Part shown: positions 54,766 through 64,000 of the stretch, one piece after another
Position numbering within the stretch: the first letter of the stretch is position 1
Layout: each line of letters starts with the position of its first letter
DNA from: Daucus carota subsp. sativus
Lineage: Eukaryota > Streptophyta > Magnoliopsida > Apiales > Apiaceae
Length of the DNA: 64,000 nt
NCBI RefSeq assembly: GCF_001625215.2
Contig: NC_030387.2
Location: forward strand, 29,597,606-29,661,605
Direction of reading: 5' to 3'
Made by a program: the position numbers and the translations under genes
The notes under the pieces: generated by a model
What the model was told of the DNA's origin: nothing
Seen by the model: the letters and a program-made list of their open reading frames with translations, nothing else
Database searches by the model: none

Positions 54766-55681
54766 TTACATGATTATATAAGTACATTGGTTTACCTTGA
54801 AGGAGAAAGGAGTCCGCTGCGTCTGAAGCTGAACTCTATTTTAATAGATTATATTGTCACAGTTCCAACGGCAACCATATTCCTTAAATTAGTTGTCTAT
54901 TTTTTTTATTGAGAAATCGAAAAAAATAAAATATTAGGACATTTTCGATCTAAGTTAATGAATTTCAAAATAAAATAAACTGTTTTATAACCTAGATATA
55001 TATTCTATAAAAGTGATATTGCGAACAAATTAAAAAAAATCATCTGATAGAATAAGAAAAAATATAATGGGCTGATGACCAAATGTGGAACCAATTTGGG
55101 CCGGACAAACAAACTATGATGGCCCAATTTTCGTCCAAAGCGTCCGCCGTTGTGTGCTGTGCGTTGCCGCCCCCAAACAACTTGTTGTGTGTTCTGTAAT
55201 AATCCAACCAGGTATATACGTATGTACTGTATCTATCTCTTCTCTTTGCATCACTTACATACACGCATCATCGTCCATTCCTCTGTACTTACTATACTGT
55301 CGTGTTGGCTGTCTGCTGTATGCCTAATTTCTGTTCTCCCTACTTTTAATTGCTTTATCTATCTCTGTGTGTATACATCACTGATCTTGAGTTTTACAAA
55401 ATGGGTGTTTTTAATTGAAAATGTTGTAGAATTTGTTTGTTTGCTTTGAGTATTTGATGTTAGTGATCATGTTTCTGAACACTAAAATTGTTTTGTCGTT
55501 ATGAGTACAATAAATATATTACTTGTAAACATCTATGTTGGCATTTTGATTTTTGCAGGTAGTGTTGTTTTGAAGTGATTGCAACTTTGGATTGTAAAAT
55601 TATGAGTATGAGCGGAAATTCGATGGGTTAGTTGTTGTGCAGATGCCAACTAAAGCTCTTTGACACTCATTTCACCCCAAT
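54766..55681. other. COX11 promoter and 5' leader region
   Basis: No protein gene. A likely 5'-UTR intron runs from a GTATATACG donor at 55212 to a TTTTTGCAG acceptor ending near 55559, about 120 bp before the COX11 ATG. 5'-UTR introns are common in plant housekeeping genes. Confidence 0.45.
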
Positions 55682-58600
55682 ATGTCGATGTCTAGGTTCC
55701 GTATAACGCTGTTACGTTCCTTTAACCCAAGTCTTTATCGTGATCCCTTTTGTTCCAGGTACCCTTTCATTTATGTGGTTCTTTGTTTGTTTTCCGGGAT
55801 AAATATCCATATGTTAACTTAATCTGTGAATACACTCTTGTTTTTAAATTTTCTTCATGTAAAAATGTAAAAATTTAATTGGTGAATTTCCAGTCAGCCT
55901 TTCTTGATGCATAAGATGTTTCTGTTAGTTTCCCTGTGAATGTATTTGCTTCTTGTATTGTCCATGAAAATTTTCCATCCTTTTGGTGTCAGGTCTTTGC
56001 TGGAACCTCTTCGTCCAAGTTATCATTTTGTGCCACCTAGTTATAGTAGATATGAAAGAGCATTCTATCGTGAATCTCACAATTTCATGTCCAAGTGTGA
56101 TTCAAGAAGTGCATTATTGAGTAGCTATAGTATCATGTCAGAAACAAAAAAACAGTCTTCTTATTCGTCCTCTGGATTTCGCCGCCTATATAGCACTCAT
56201 GCCGCCACAGAAAGAAAATCACAGAAAATGCTTATATATTTGACTGGTTTAGTTTTTGCAATGGTGGGATGTAGTTATGCAGCAGTCCCTCTGTATAGGA
56301 GATTCTGCCAAGCTACTGGTTATGGTGGTACAGTTCAACGTCGTGAGGTAAACAATGAATATCTTGGTTCATGCCCACTCCAAATTTATAATATAAGGTA
56401 TCTCATCTTTTAGCGAGTTAACATGTTTAAATTGTTGTATAGAGTGTTGAAGAAAAGATTGCCCGACATGCTCAAGATGGAACAGTTACCAACAGGTTTT
56501 ACATTTGCTTCTTCTGTAATTCAGTTCTATCTTTAACACTGTGAAAACTGTAAGTTTTAGTGGATTCATGACTTCATCCTTTACATGAAGCTAGTTATAT
56601 CTTTGCTTGATGTGTAGATACGAAAACAACTTTTTTCCATTTATTTATACTGTTTAACTTACTAATTAGTGTGTATATGATTTTTTGTATTGATTAGTGC
56701 ATGGAGAAGAAATACTAATTCCTACTGTAAGATTCTGTAAAAATCATCGTGTTTCCTGCAACCGGCAAAGCTTTAATAGTCTCTACTTTTGTAGACTGAA
56801 TTTATGACTTTATATATCCGTGTATATTAGTTTCACATTTGGCTTATCCTGAGGTAGCATACGTAGAGGCTGTGTTCATTAACCAAATCTTAAATTTAAT
56901 GTTAGACTTTTCGGGTGAACAATCTTTTCCTTATTAGATAGTAATCCAATCTTTCTTAAGTTTAAACTCTGTTTGAAATATGGGGGTAAATGTCTGTTAT
57001 TGATTATGGAAAGCTGTGCATATATATAATTGCATATATATAATCTAGTGGGGTGTATTATTATTCTCCGTAATTGTTTTTGTATTTCTATCCTATAGTT
57101 AATGTCTTCTGTTACGATACTATAGGGAGATAGTGGTGCAGTTTAATGCTGATGTTGCCGATGGAATGCCTTGGAAGTTTGTTCCAACACAAAGAGAGGT
57201 TTAGTAATATATGCATCCTCTATATTGTAAATAAGTGCTATACATTGATAAATTTGAGTTATTTGTATGAATAAATTTGTAATTACTCGTCTATCTTATA
57301 AGCCCTTTAACAGGATCATAATTTCATTGGTTTCAATTGTAACTACAGGTAAGGGTTAAGCCAGGAGAAAGTGCACTTGCTTTTTACACTGCTGAAAATC
57401 GAAGTTCAAAACCCATTACTGGCATGTCTACGTACAATGTTACCCCCATGAAGGTATACAGTCAGCTCTTTACTAGGTCATAAATGTATTGCTGTAGACT
57501 GCCGTAGTAGTGTTTATATTCTCGAAGTGAGTCATAATAATTTAGTAAATGTTAGAGATTAATTAGAAGATGAAGCCTCAAATTAATCTCAAGCCTTCTG
57601 TAATAGTTCTTATTGTTAAAGTCACTCGTCTTAGACATGAGATGGTAGACGGGGTAAATGCAATTTCGTCACTCAACTGACCACAAACTGGCAAATAGGT
57701 CATCCAACTGAAAAAACTATCAGTCAAATAATAGTACCCTTTAAAACTTTTATTCAAAGTGGGGAACTTTGGGACTCTGGGGTAGTATCGACTTCTTACC
57801 ATATCTCTCTGCAATTGGGTTTATATAGGAAGAAGAGAGGTTGTGTATAAATGGGGATAAACCAACTGTTAAGAGGGGATTGGTTTTAAGTTTTGGATTA
57901 AAAGGAGGTGGTTGCAATTTGGATTGGGTTATAATTGAGCGGGTTAAATGACTGACGTGGCAGCTGATAATGCAAAAATAGACGGAGTTCTGTCTAAAGT
58001 CAACTATACTTAACGGTTGTGAAAGGTTTGATCAGTTTAATTATTTATTGCATGTTTTTTTTCCTGTTACGTGACCTGATTGAAAGTTTTTTTCAGTTGG
58101 ATAATACTTTTTTCCAACTATACTTAACATGGAATTGATAGTACTTTTTTCTTTGTGTTCAGTTCAAATCCTATCTTATTTTATAAATAATAATTGCATT
58201 TGTATTAAGATAAGATGTATTTAAACAAATGAGCCAAACATACCTTGAATAGTATATGCATAGAGTAGGCGAGATTATAGATGCAAGGTTATCTACCTGA
58301 TACAATACTAAGCTAGTTTGACATTTAAGTCGTACTAAGCCAGCATACTGTCTAAGTTGATCAATATGGATTATTTATATGTATCATGATGAAGTTTCTA
58401 GTGCTTCATGCTTGACGAAAAACCTTGTGCAAAATGTTTATTTACTTTAGTGGGGAGGAGGGGAGTAGGCGAGATTAAAGAGGCAAGGCAACCTACCTGA
58501 TACAATACTAAGCTAGTTTGACATCTAAGTTGGACCATCTAAGCTAACATACTGTGCAAGTTGATTAATACTTATTATGATGAAGTTTAAAGTGCTTCAT

Positions 58601-60776
58601 GCTTGACAAAAAACCTTGGGCAAAATGTTTATCTATTTTAGGGGAGTGTACTTAATAATTGGGTTAATTATCAAATTGGGCACTCACTTCACACTGATAT
58701 ATCATCCGGGGCACTCTCGAATTTTAGGTCTCATTTGAAACACTGTTTTCAGAAATTGTATCAGTCTTAAAAATAAAATGTTAAATTCGAAAACAAATCG
58801 ACAGTTTAAGAAGTGTTACTCATGGGGCTTTAACACGGTAGGCTATAGAGATTATGCAGGTACAATTAATTGAATTTCCGCATCCAAAAAATGGGTAAAA
58901 TTGATGGTGGAAGAGATGGGTTATGAAGAACTCTAATAATACATATATAGCCATTTTTTGAACGCATAAATTCAATTAATCGTACCTACATATTCTCTAT
59001 AGCCTACTGTGTTAAATCCCCATGAGTAACACATCTCAAACTGTCAATTTGTTTTCGAACTTAACTTTTTACTTTTAAGACTGATACAATTTCTGAAAAC
59101 AGTGTTTCAAATGAGACCCAAAATTCGAGAGTGCTCCGGATGATATATTGATGTGAAGTGAGTGCCCAATTTGATAATTATCAGCGTAATCAGCTGCTTT
59201 ATATAAACCCGAGTGGTATTAAAGGTTCTCCTAGTGCTTTAAGGGGTCGTTTGGTTCACGTCATTCTGGTATCAGGTATGGGTTTCATTTATTCCAAACT
59301 CATATTTGGTGTTTGGTTAGATTTTTTTTCCCTTCAAACCCATACCTCAAACTAGGGCTGAGCATAATTATCCGAAACCGATCCAAACCAGCCGATCCAA
59401 ACCGTCCAAACCGAATATTTCGGTTTCTTAACGGTTTGGTTTGGTTTTGGTTTTGGTAATTAGAAAATCGAAAATTTTCGGTTTGGTTTCGGTTTTCACT
59501 TTCAAACCGACCGAAATATCCGAACCGAACCGTTATCACATATGTTATGTAATTAATTTTATAAATTTAATTTAAGTATTTAAGTTCAAGTGTTGATCAA
59601 TAATATGGATATTTCTTACTTTTTAAAATTATACTTACCCTTTTTCTCCATTCTTATTTTATCTACTCGTCATTAATAATCAACCTTTCTTTTTTTCTCT
59701 TTTAAATAAAATTTTTTGTTTAGTTTTAAAATAAAATGAATTATTTTTTTTTCATAACAACGTATAAGGGTAGCACTTAAAATTACTTATATCAAATAAT
59801 TATACAAGTTTCATCTTTATCTTTTATTAAGTATGTTGTTAAGTGACAAAAAAAGGGAGCACGTGGAATTATTTTAATTGATAAAAGTTTATGATATTTT
59901 TAATATTTTGGTATTAAACCGAAACCAAACCGAACCAAACCGTTAAGAATCGGTTCGGTTTGGATTGGTTTTTACAACATTTGGTTTGGTTATGGTTTGT
60001 GCATTTTCCAAACCGAAAAATTCGGTTTGGACCTCCAAAACCGTCCAAACCGAACCGTGCTCACCCCTACCTCAAACCTACAAGGTATGAGATCTTCATA
60101 CCCAAGGGAGGAGGTGGGTATGAAACATGGGTTTGAGGAATTAACTTTGTTTGTCTTATTTTTATTTTTATTTATGTCATTAAATTCAAATTATTAGTAC
60201 CAAATAAAGTTAATAACTCAAATATATAAAAAAGAATATTTCAAAAATATTTTTAAATTAATTATAATTAATCATTTAAAAATATTTAAATTAGATATGC
60301 TCATTCCAGCACTTAACCAAACACATGATATTAAAAATGATACCTCAACCCCATACCACCTCAACCCGATTCCTCATTCCAACCCTATACCCTCTCTCCA
60401 ACCAAACGACCCCTTAGAGTTTAGATTTTAAATCTTTCCTGCACTGAAATATATACTTCTATAGAAAAATTGACTTGTAGCAACCAATTGGTGATTGCCA
60501 GGCTGCAGTTTATTTCAACAAAATACAGTGCTTCTGCTTTGAAGAACAAAGACTTCTGCCAGGCGAACAAATTGACATGCCTGTAAGTAGCCAGCTATTT
60601 TGTTGAAACCTCTTGCATTTATTTTCAAAACTCCATTAGTGGAAGCGCTTAAAAGTTTTTACTTGCTTTTGCAGGTCTTCTTTTACATAGACCCAGAATT
60701 TGAAACCGACTCGAGAATGGACGGGATCAACAATTTGATTCTGTCGTATACCTTTTTTAAGATTGCTGAAGAATAA
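55682..60776 (+). CDS. COX11: COX11, mitochondrial copper chaperone for cytochrome c oxidase
   Basis: Seven exons with GT-AG borders and consistent phases: 55682-55758, 55993-56347, 56443-56495, 57126-57198, 57349-57453, 60502-60582 and 60675-60776, giving 281 residues. The N terminus is rich in Arg/Ser and lacks acids, as a mitochondrial presequence. A single membrane span lies at about 104-126, next to the conserved '[17 protein letters not shown]'. The soluble domain has the copper-binding CFCF at 231-234 ('IQCFCFEEQ'), plus '[11 protein letters not shown]', '[18 protein letters not shown]' and 'LSYTFFK'. COX11 delivers copper to the CuB site of COX1 in the inner membrane. Length is normal and no damage was seen. 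Intron 5 is 3,048 bp because it holds several MITEs. Confidence 0.95.
57640..58120. mobile_element. Possible foldback element in COX11 intron 5
   Basis: The left part (GGTAAATGCAATTTCGTCAC, AATAGGTCATCCAACTGAAA) is mirrored weakly at the right (AGTTTTTTTCAGTTGGATAA, near 58085-58110), and the style resembles the 3529-4301 family (ACGGAGTTCTGTCTAAAGTC, TTAACGGTTG words). Limits and class are uncertain. Confidence 0.4.
58664..59182. mobile_element. Foldback MITE in COX11 intron 5
   Basis: About 190-bp inverted arms: TTAATTATCAAATTGGGCAC ... TCATTTGAAACACTGTTTTC ... ATTGTATCAGTCTTA on the left, and the inverse TAAGACTGATACAATTTCTG ... GTGCCCAATTTGATAATTAT on the right. The inner part is also mirrored around GGCTATAGAGA/TCTCTATAGCC. 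No convincing target duplication. Non-coding. Confidence 0.82.
59242..60414. mobile_element. MITE with TA flanks, split by a nested hAT element
   Basis: It begins AGGGGTCGTTTGGTT and ends with the inverted AACCAAACGACCCCT; TA lies on both sides (59240-59241 and 60415-60416). Its middle is interrupted by the hAT element at 59353-60069, and the flanking sequence (CCCATACCTCAAAC ... CTACAAGGTATGAG) is continuous across that insertion. AGGTATGGG/CCCATACC words occur on both sides. Confidence 0.8.
59353..60069. mobile_element. hAT MITE nested in another MITE, with 8-bp target duplication
   Basis: Starts TAGGGCTGAGCATAATT and ends inverted GTGCTCACCCCTA, with many AACCGAACCAAACCG words. CCTCAAAC flanks exactly at 59345-59352 and 60070-60077. 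It is a longer relative of the 95-bp element at 32017-32111. Confidence 0.9.
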
Positions 60777-62480
60777 TTCAACATGATGTGGCGCTTTGTT
60801 CTTAAAAATAAAAGTGCAGGACGGCTTGGTGTACACGGCAACAACCATTTTTTTCGTGGTTCTTCTTAGAAGTGAAGTTGCAGCTAGTTTGGATTATACC
60901 ATATCTCTGTTAGGCGAGTATTGGTCTGATTAGCACTTACATGTATATGTTTGGCCACAATTTCAAACACTGAAAAATCTGATATTTAGCTGGTGAAATG
61001 AGAATTCTATAAATGATATCATGAGGAGCTTTGAGTTGATATTATGAAGAACTTGTAGTGAAATAAAAGAAAATTTGTAAATTCCTCGTGTATTGTTTGT
61101 TAGTAGTGTAGATTAATTACGATAAATTAAGCCTGTTATCACTCAAGTCGGAAGTTATTCCAGTTGAGCTCTTGTTTGACGCCATTTGTTAAATCTTGTT
61201 TTTACTATTATGTTTGTTTTAGTCTCTGATTGTTGTTGATGTATTATAGAAGGATCCCGACTTACTTTCAGCCGAATCTGAGAAACAATATTAGTTCGGG
61301 GTGCAGGAAGCTGGTGCAGCCAGGCCAGCATCTAGCATTGCAAGGCTCAAGAGGATAAAGCACAGAAATTACTTTCTACAGCAGATTTTTTGTGTGATAA
61401 ATGTGTGATTTTTTGTTGAACCAAAAACCAATATTTGGATCGGTTTGGTCTGGTTAATTATCCATATTTAGACCCAAATCGCTACCTATAACTGACGCGT
61501 TCAATATACTTACAAGTACCGTGTGTTTCTAGGTGATAACTTGGTGTCCAGGTCTTCTAAGCGACAAGATGCCCTTTCTCTTTCTAGAGTATAGAGGCGT
61601 TTTTAGTGTTGTGGCAGAATAACTTGGTGTCCAGGTCTTCTAAGCGATAAGATGCCCTCCCTCCTTCTAGAGTGTAGAGGCGTTTTTAGTGTTGTGGCAG
61701 AATCTTGTTGGAATAAATATATTTGACTCAGAACTACATTGTCCAGTTCGCAAAGTTATCAAGCAATATATTTCGTTAGTGAACAGGTTTCCTTAGACCG
61801 TGTTCGAGTTCTTGGTGTTCCCTCTTCTTACGATAATGATGTCTTCACAAATCCTGCTCTGGTGAGGGTATCTTAGAGAAGGAAATGTTCTACAAAAGAT
61901 ATTATGCATTAATCTGTCAATGTTAAGTTTTTGTGTCGAACTGATATACATTCAAGGGAATGTACACCTCCGGACGAGAAGTTCACACCAGCTTTTTAGT
62001 CATACATGTTAAACAAAACGGAATATAACATCTATTTAACAGATGTTCCGCCAAGTATGCCTTCTTTCGAAGACCATGAGAGTGAAGACAATGTGTCGCA
62101 ACTAGAAGCACCTCAAAGCCTAAAAAATAGCCCCAAAAAAAAATCTCGAATAATACAAACTCGTCAAAGACTAAAAATACCATGTGTTAAATCAATTTCA
62201 TAATTAAATTAATTTCAAAAGTAACATTGCATTTCACCTAAAAAAATTCCAGATGGGTCTTTTTCCAATTTTTCAGGCCTGGAAGGGGAAGCATTTGGGA
62301 CCTAGATAGGTGATTAGTTTGGCTATAGTACTTGAAGAAAGAATATTTGGAGGTGGTAGGTTTGGCTATATTATTCCAAGTACATTGTCTAAAACCGGCA
62401 AATGTATATTGTGTTATATATACATGTTGCTAAACTATGGTGATATTATTAAGAGAAATTTTTGTGTTCTGCAGAACATC
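60777..62480. other. Intergenic between COX11 and the second CYP704
   Basis: COX11 3' flank, then sequence without recognisable genes. The frame 62006-62203 (+) encodes a short Ser/Lys-rich peptide I cannot assign. The frame at 62310-62480, upstream of the CYP704 ATG, is leader. Confidence 0.45.
61537..61702. repeat. Tandem duplication, 83-bp unit, two copies
   Basis: Direct copies starting TAACTTGGTGTCCAGGTCTT and ending TTAGTGTTGTGGCAGAA, with few differences between copies. Confidence 0.9.
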
Positions 62481-64000
62481 ATGGAACTTCTCTCGCTCAT
62501 ATTAACCTTCACACCAACTCTTCTACTGCTACTTCTCATAGCCTGCTCAATCCATGTAGTTCGAATATTTTCTGGAAAGTCGATCACAAGTAAAGATTAC
62601 TACCCGGTGGCTGGAACTCTTTACGGTTTGGCATTCCACTGGAACAGGCTGCATGACTACCTAGGTGAAGTTGTTAGACGACATGGTACTTTCCGCCTTC
62701 TTGCTGCAGAGCACTCTGAAATTTACACCACGGATGTTCGGATCATTGAGCACGTACTAAAAACCAATTTTGAAAATTACCCTAAAGGTCAGTATAATCA
62801 TGATATAGAAACAGAATTGTTTGGCCAGGGGATCTTTTCTGTCAATGGTGCCAAGTGGCGACAACAGAGAAAACTTGCGAGTCATGAGTTTTCAACAAGG
62901 GTGTTGAGAGACTTCAGCTGTAAAATATTCAGAAAAAAAGCAGCCAATTTGGTTAGAACGGTTTCTGAATTTGCTACTACAAGCAAAAACTTTGATGCAC
63001 ATGTAAGTAGCTTACACCCGATTGACACAGGAAATTTCATTTCATTTCTGTATTTTATCATTTCATGCTCGTTCTGATTGATCTTCTGTGAGCTTCTAAG
63101 ATATTCAGTGAAATTTGGCAGGATTTGTTGATGAAATTTACTCTAGATTCCATATTCAAAGTTGGGTTTGGAGTGGATTTAGGATGTTTGGAGGGATCAA
63201 CAAAAGCTACGTCATTTATCAAGGCGTTTGATGACTCAAATGCACTAACATTTCACCGCCACATAGATCCAATTTGGAAGCTGAAGAGGTTTCTTAACAT
63301 TGGTTCAGAAGCTTCGCTTAAGAAGAACATCAAGATCATCCAAGATTTTGTGCAAAACCTCATTACCAAAAAGAGAGAGCAGACAGAAAATAGAGTTAAT
63401 TTTGTAAGTCAATTATTGAAATAGAGTTTTATTACTGGAATGTTTTATGATTCAGTAAAAGTAGCTGTACTGGATATGCTTGTGCACTTGCTCATTTCTC
63501 TCTCAATTTTAACCAGAGCGACAAGGAGGACATACTTTCGAGGTTTTTGGTAGAGAGCAAGAAGGATCCAGAAATGAATGATCAATACCTCAGAGATATC
63601 ATTCTCAACTTTATGATTGCTGGCAAGGATACTACTGGAAACACGCTTTCATGGTTTCTCTATGTGCTTTGTCAGAATCCTCTAATACAAGAGAAACTCG
63701 TCCAAGAAATCAGAACAGTCATCAGTGATCAGGGGGATAGAGCCAGTGTAGATGATTTCCTGGCAAATATAACTGATGAAATACTCGAGAAAATGCATTA
63801 CCTTCATGCAGCACTGACAGAGACACTGAGGCTATACCCTGCTGTCCCATTGGTATTAAATTCATCTATGCAATTATTTTTTAAAGACTGATCGGTCTAA
63901 AAATTGGATTCCACTGATTAAAACATTCTTTATGAAGGATGGGAGATGTGCAGACAAAGACGATACTCTTCCAGATGGTTACAAATTAACGAAGGGCGAC
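62481..64000 (+). CDS. Second CYP704 cytochrome P450, cut by the window end
   Basis: Exons 62481-63002, 63122-63403, 63517-63852 and 63938 to beyond 64000 have the same lengths (522, 282 and 336 nt) and phases as the first CYP704 gene at 39188, and the protein is about 90% identical or better by eye. Present here: the N-terminal anchor (LLLLLLIACSI), the I-helix AGKDTT, ExxR (ETLRLYP) and the start of the 'DGRCADKDDTLPDG' exon. The haem loop lies outside the window. Introns are also similar (for example the ATCGGTCTAAAA-ATT-GGATTCCACT stretch in intron 3), so the duplication included the whole locus. No frame damage is visible in the part shown. Confidence 0.9.

Noticed and set aside
62006..62203. 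65-residue plus-strand frame upstream of the second CYP704
   Set aside because: No recognisable domain, no splice-linked neighbours; kept only as unassigned sequence.

Overview
This window is nuclear DNA of a flowering plant, most likely a eudicot. The evidence is multi-exon genes with GT-AG introns, plant-specific families (NAC, Cf/EIX-type LRR receptor-like protein, kiwellin, CYP704, CBP60), an AT-rich background, and a dense load of plant transposons. I cannot fix the species from sequence alone.

Layout. 1-790: two juxtaposed broken fragments of immunity-type genes, an LRR receptor and a CBP60 calmodulin-binding factor. 3049-3351 (-): small RING-H2 protein. 3.5-7.0 kb: non-autonomous DNA transposons, namely a MULE-type foldback with 9-bp target duplications, an old hAT-like element, a Stowaway MITE, and two near-identical tandem MITEs whose ends match the large MULE further right. 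7-11.6 kb: no gene seen. 11.76-13.06 kb (+): divergent NAC factor. 15.0-18.3 kb (+): intact LRR receptor-like protein. 18.5-20.5 kb (-): six-exon GT90 glycosyltransferase. 22.0-29.1 kb (-): complete Ty1/copia retrotransposon with one open polyprotein, 1.2-kb LTRs and a TTTTG target duplication. 29.7-30.3 kb (+): kiwellin. 30.3-39.1 kb: gene-poor, with hAT and Stowaway MITEs and one CACTA terminus. 39.2-41.2 kb (+): complete five-exon CYP704 P450. 41.8-53.85 kb: a 12-kb Mutator-like element with two convergent genes, a ULP1-like C48 protease (+) and a FAR1-type MULE transposase (-). 53.86-54.8 kb: further small elements. 55.7-60.8 kb (+): COX11, seven exons, with a 3-kb intron full of MITEs. 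62.5 kb to the end (+): second CYP704 copy, cut by the window edge.

The host genes are unrelated singletons apart from the CYP704 pair, which is a local duplication now separated by the MULE and COX11. Several genes (receptor, NAC, kiwellin, the broken CBP60) would fit a defence-rich neighbourhood, but that is only suggestive.

The most unusual object is the MULE. It couples a transposase to a ULP-like protease. Each gene carries apparently one disabling change: an in-frame TAG in the protease and a 1-bp frameshift near the transposase C terminus. Its non-coding DNA is saturated with a GTTGAA/GTTGAAC word oriented along the sense strand of whichever gene it lies in. A second notable point is that the copia element has an intact polyprotein, but its upstream LTR has lost a 30-bp segment holding the only evident TATA box.
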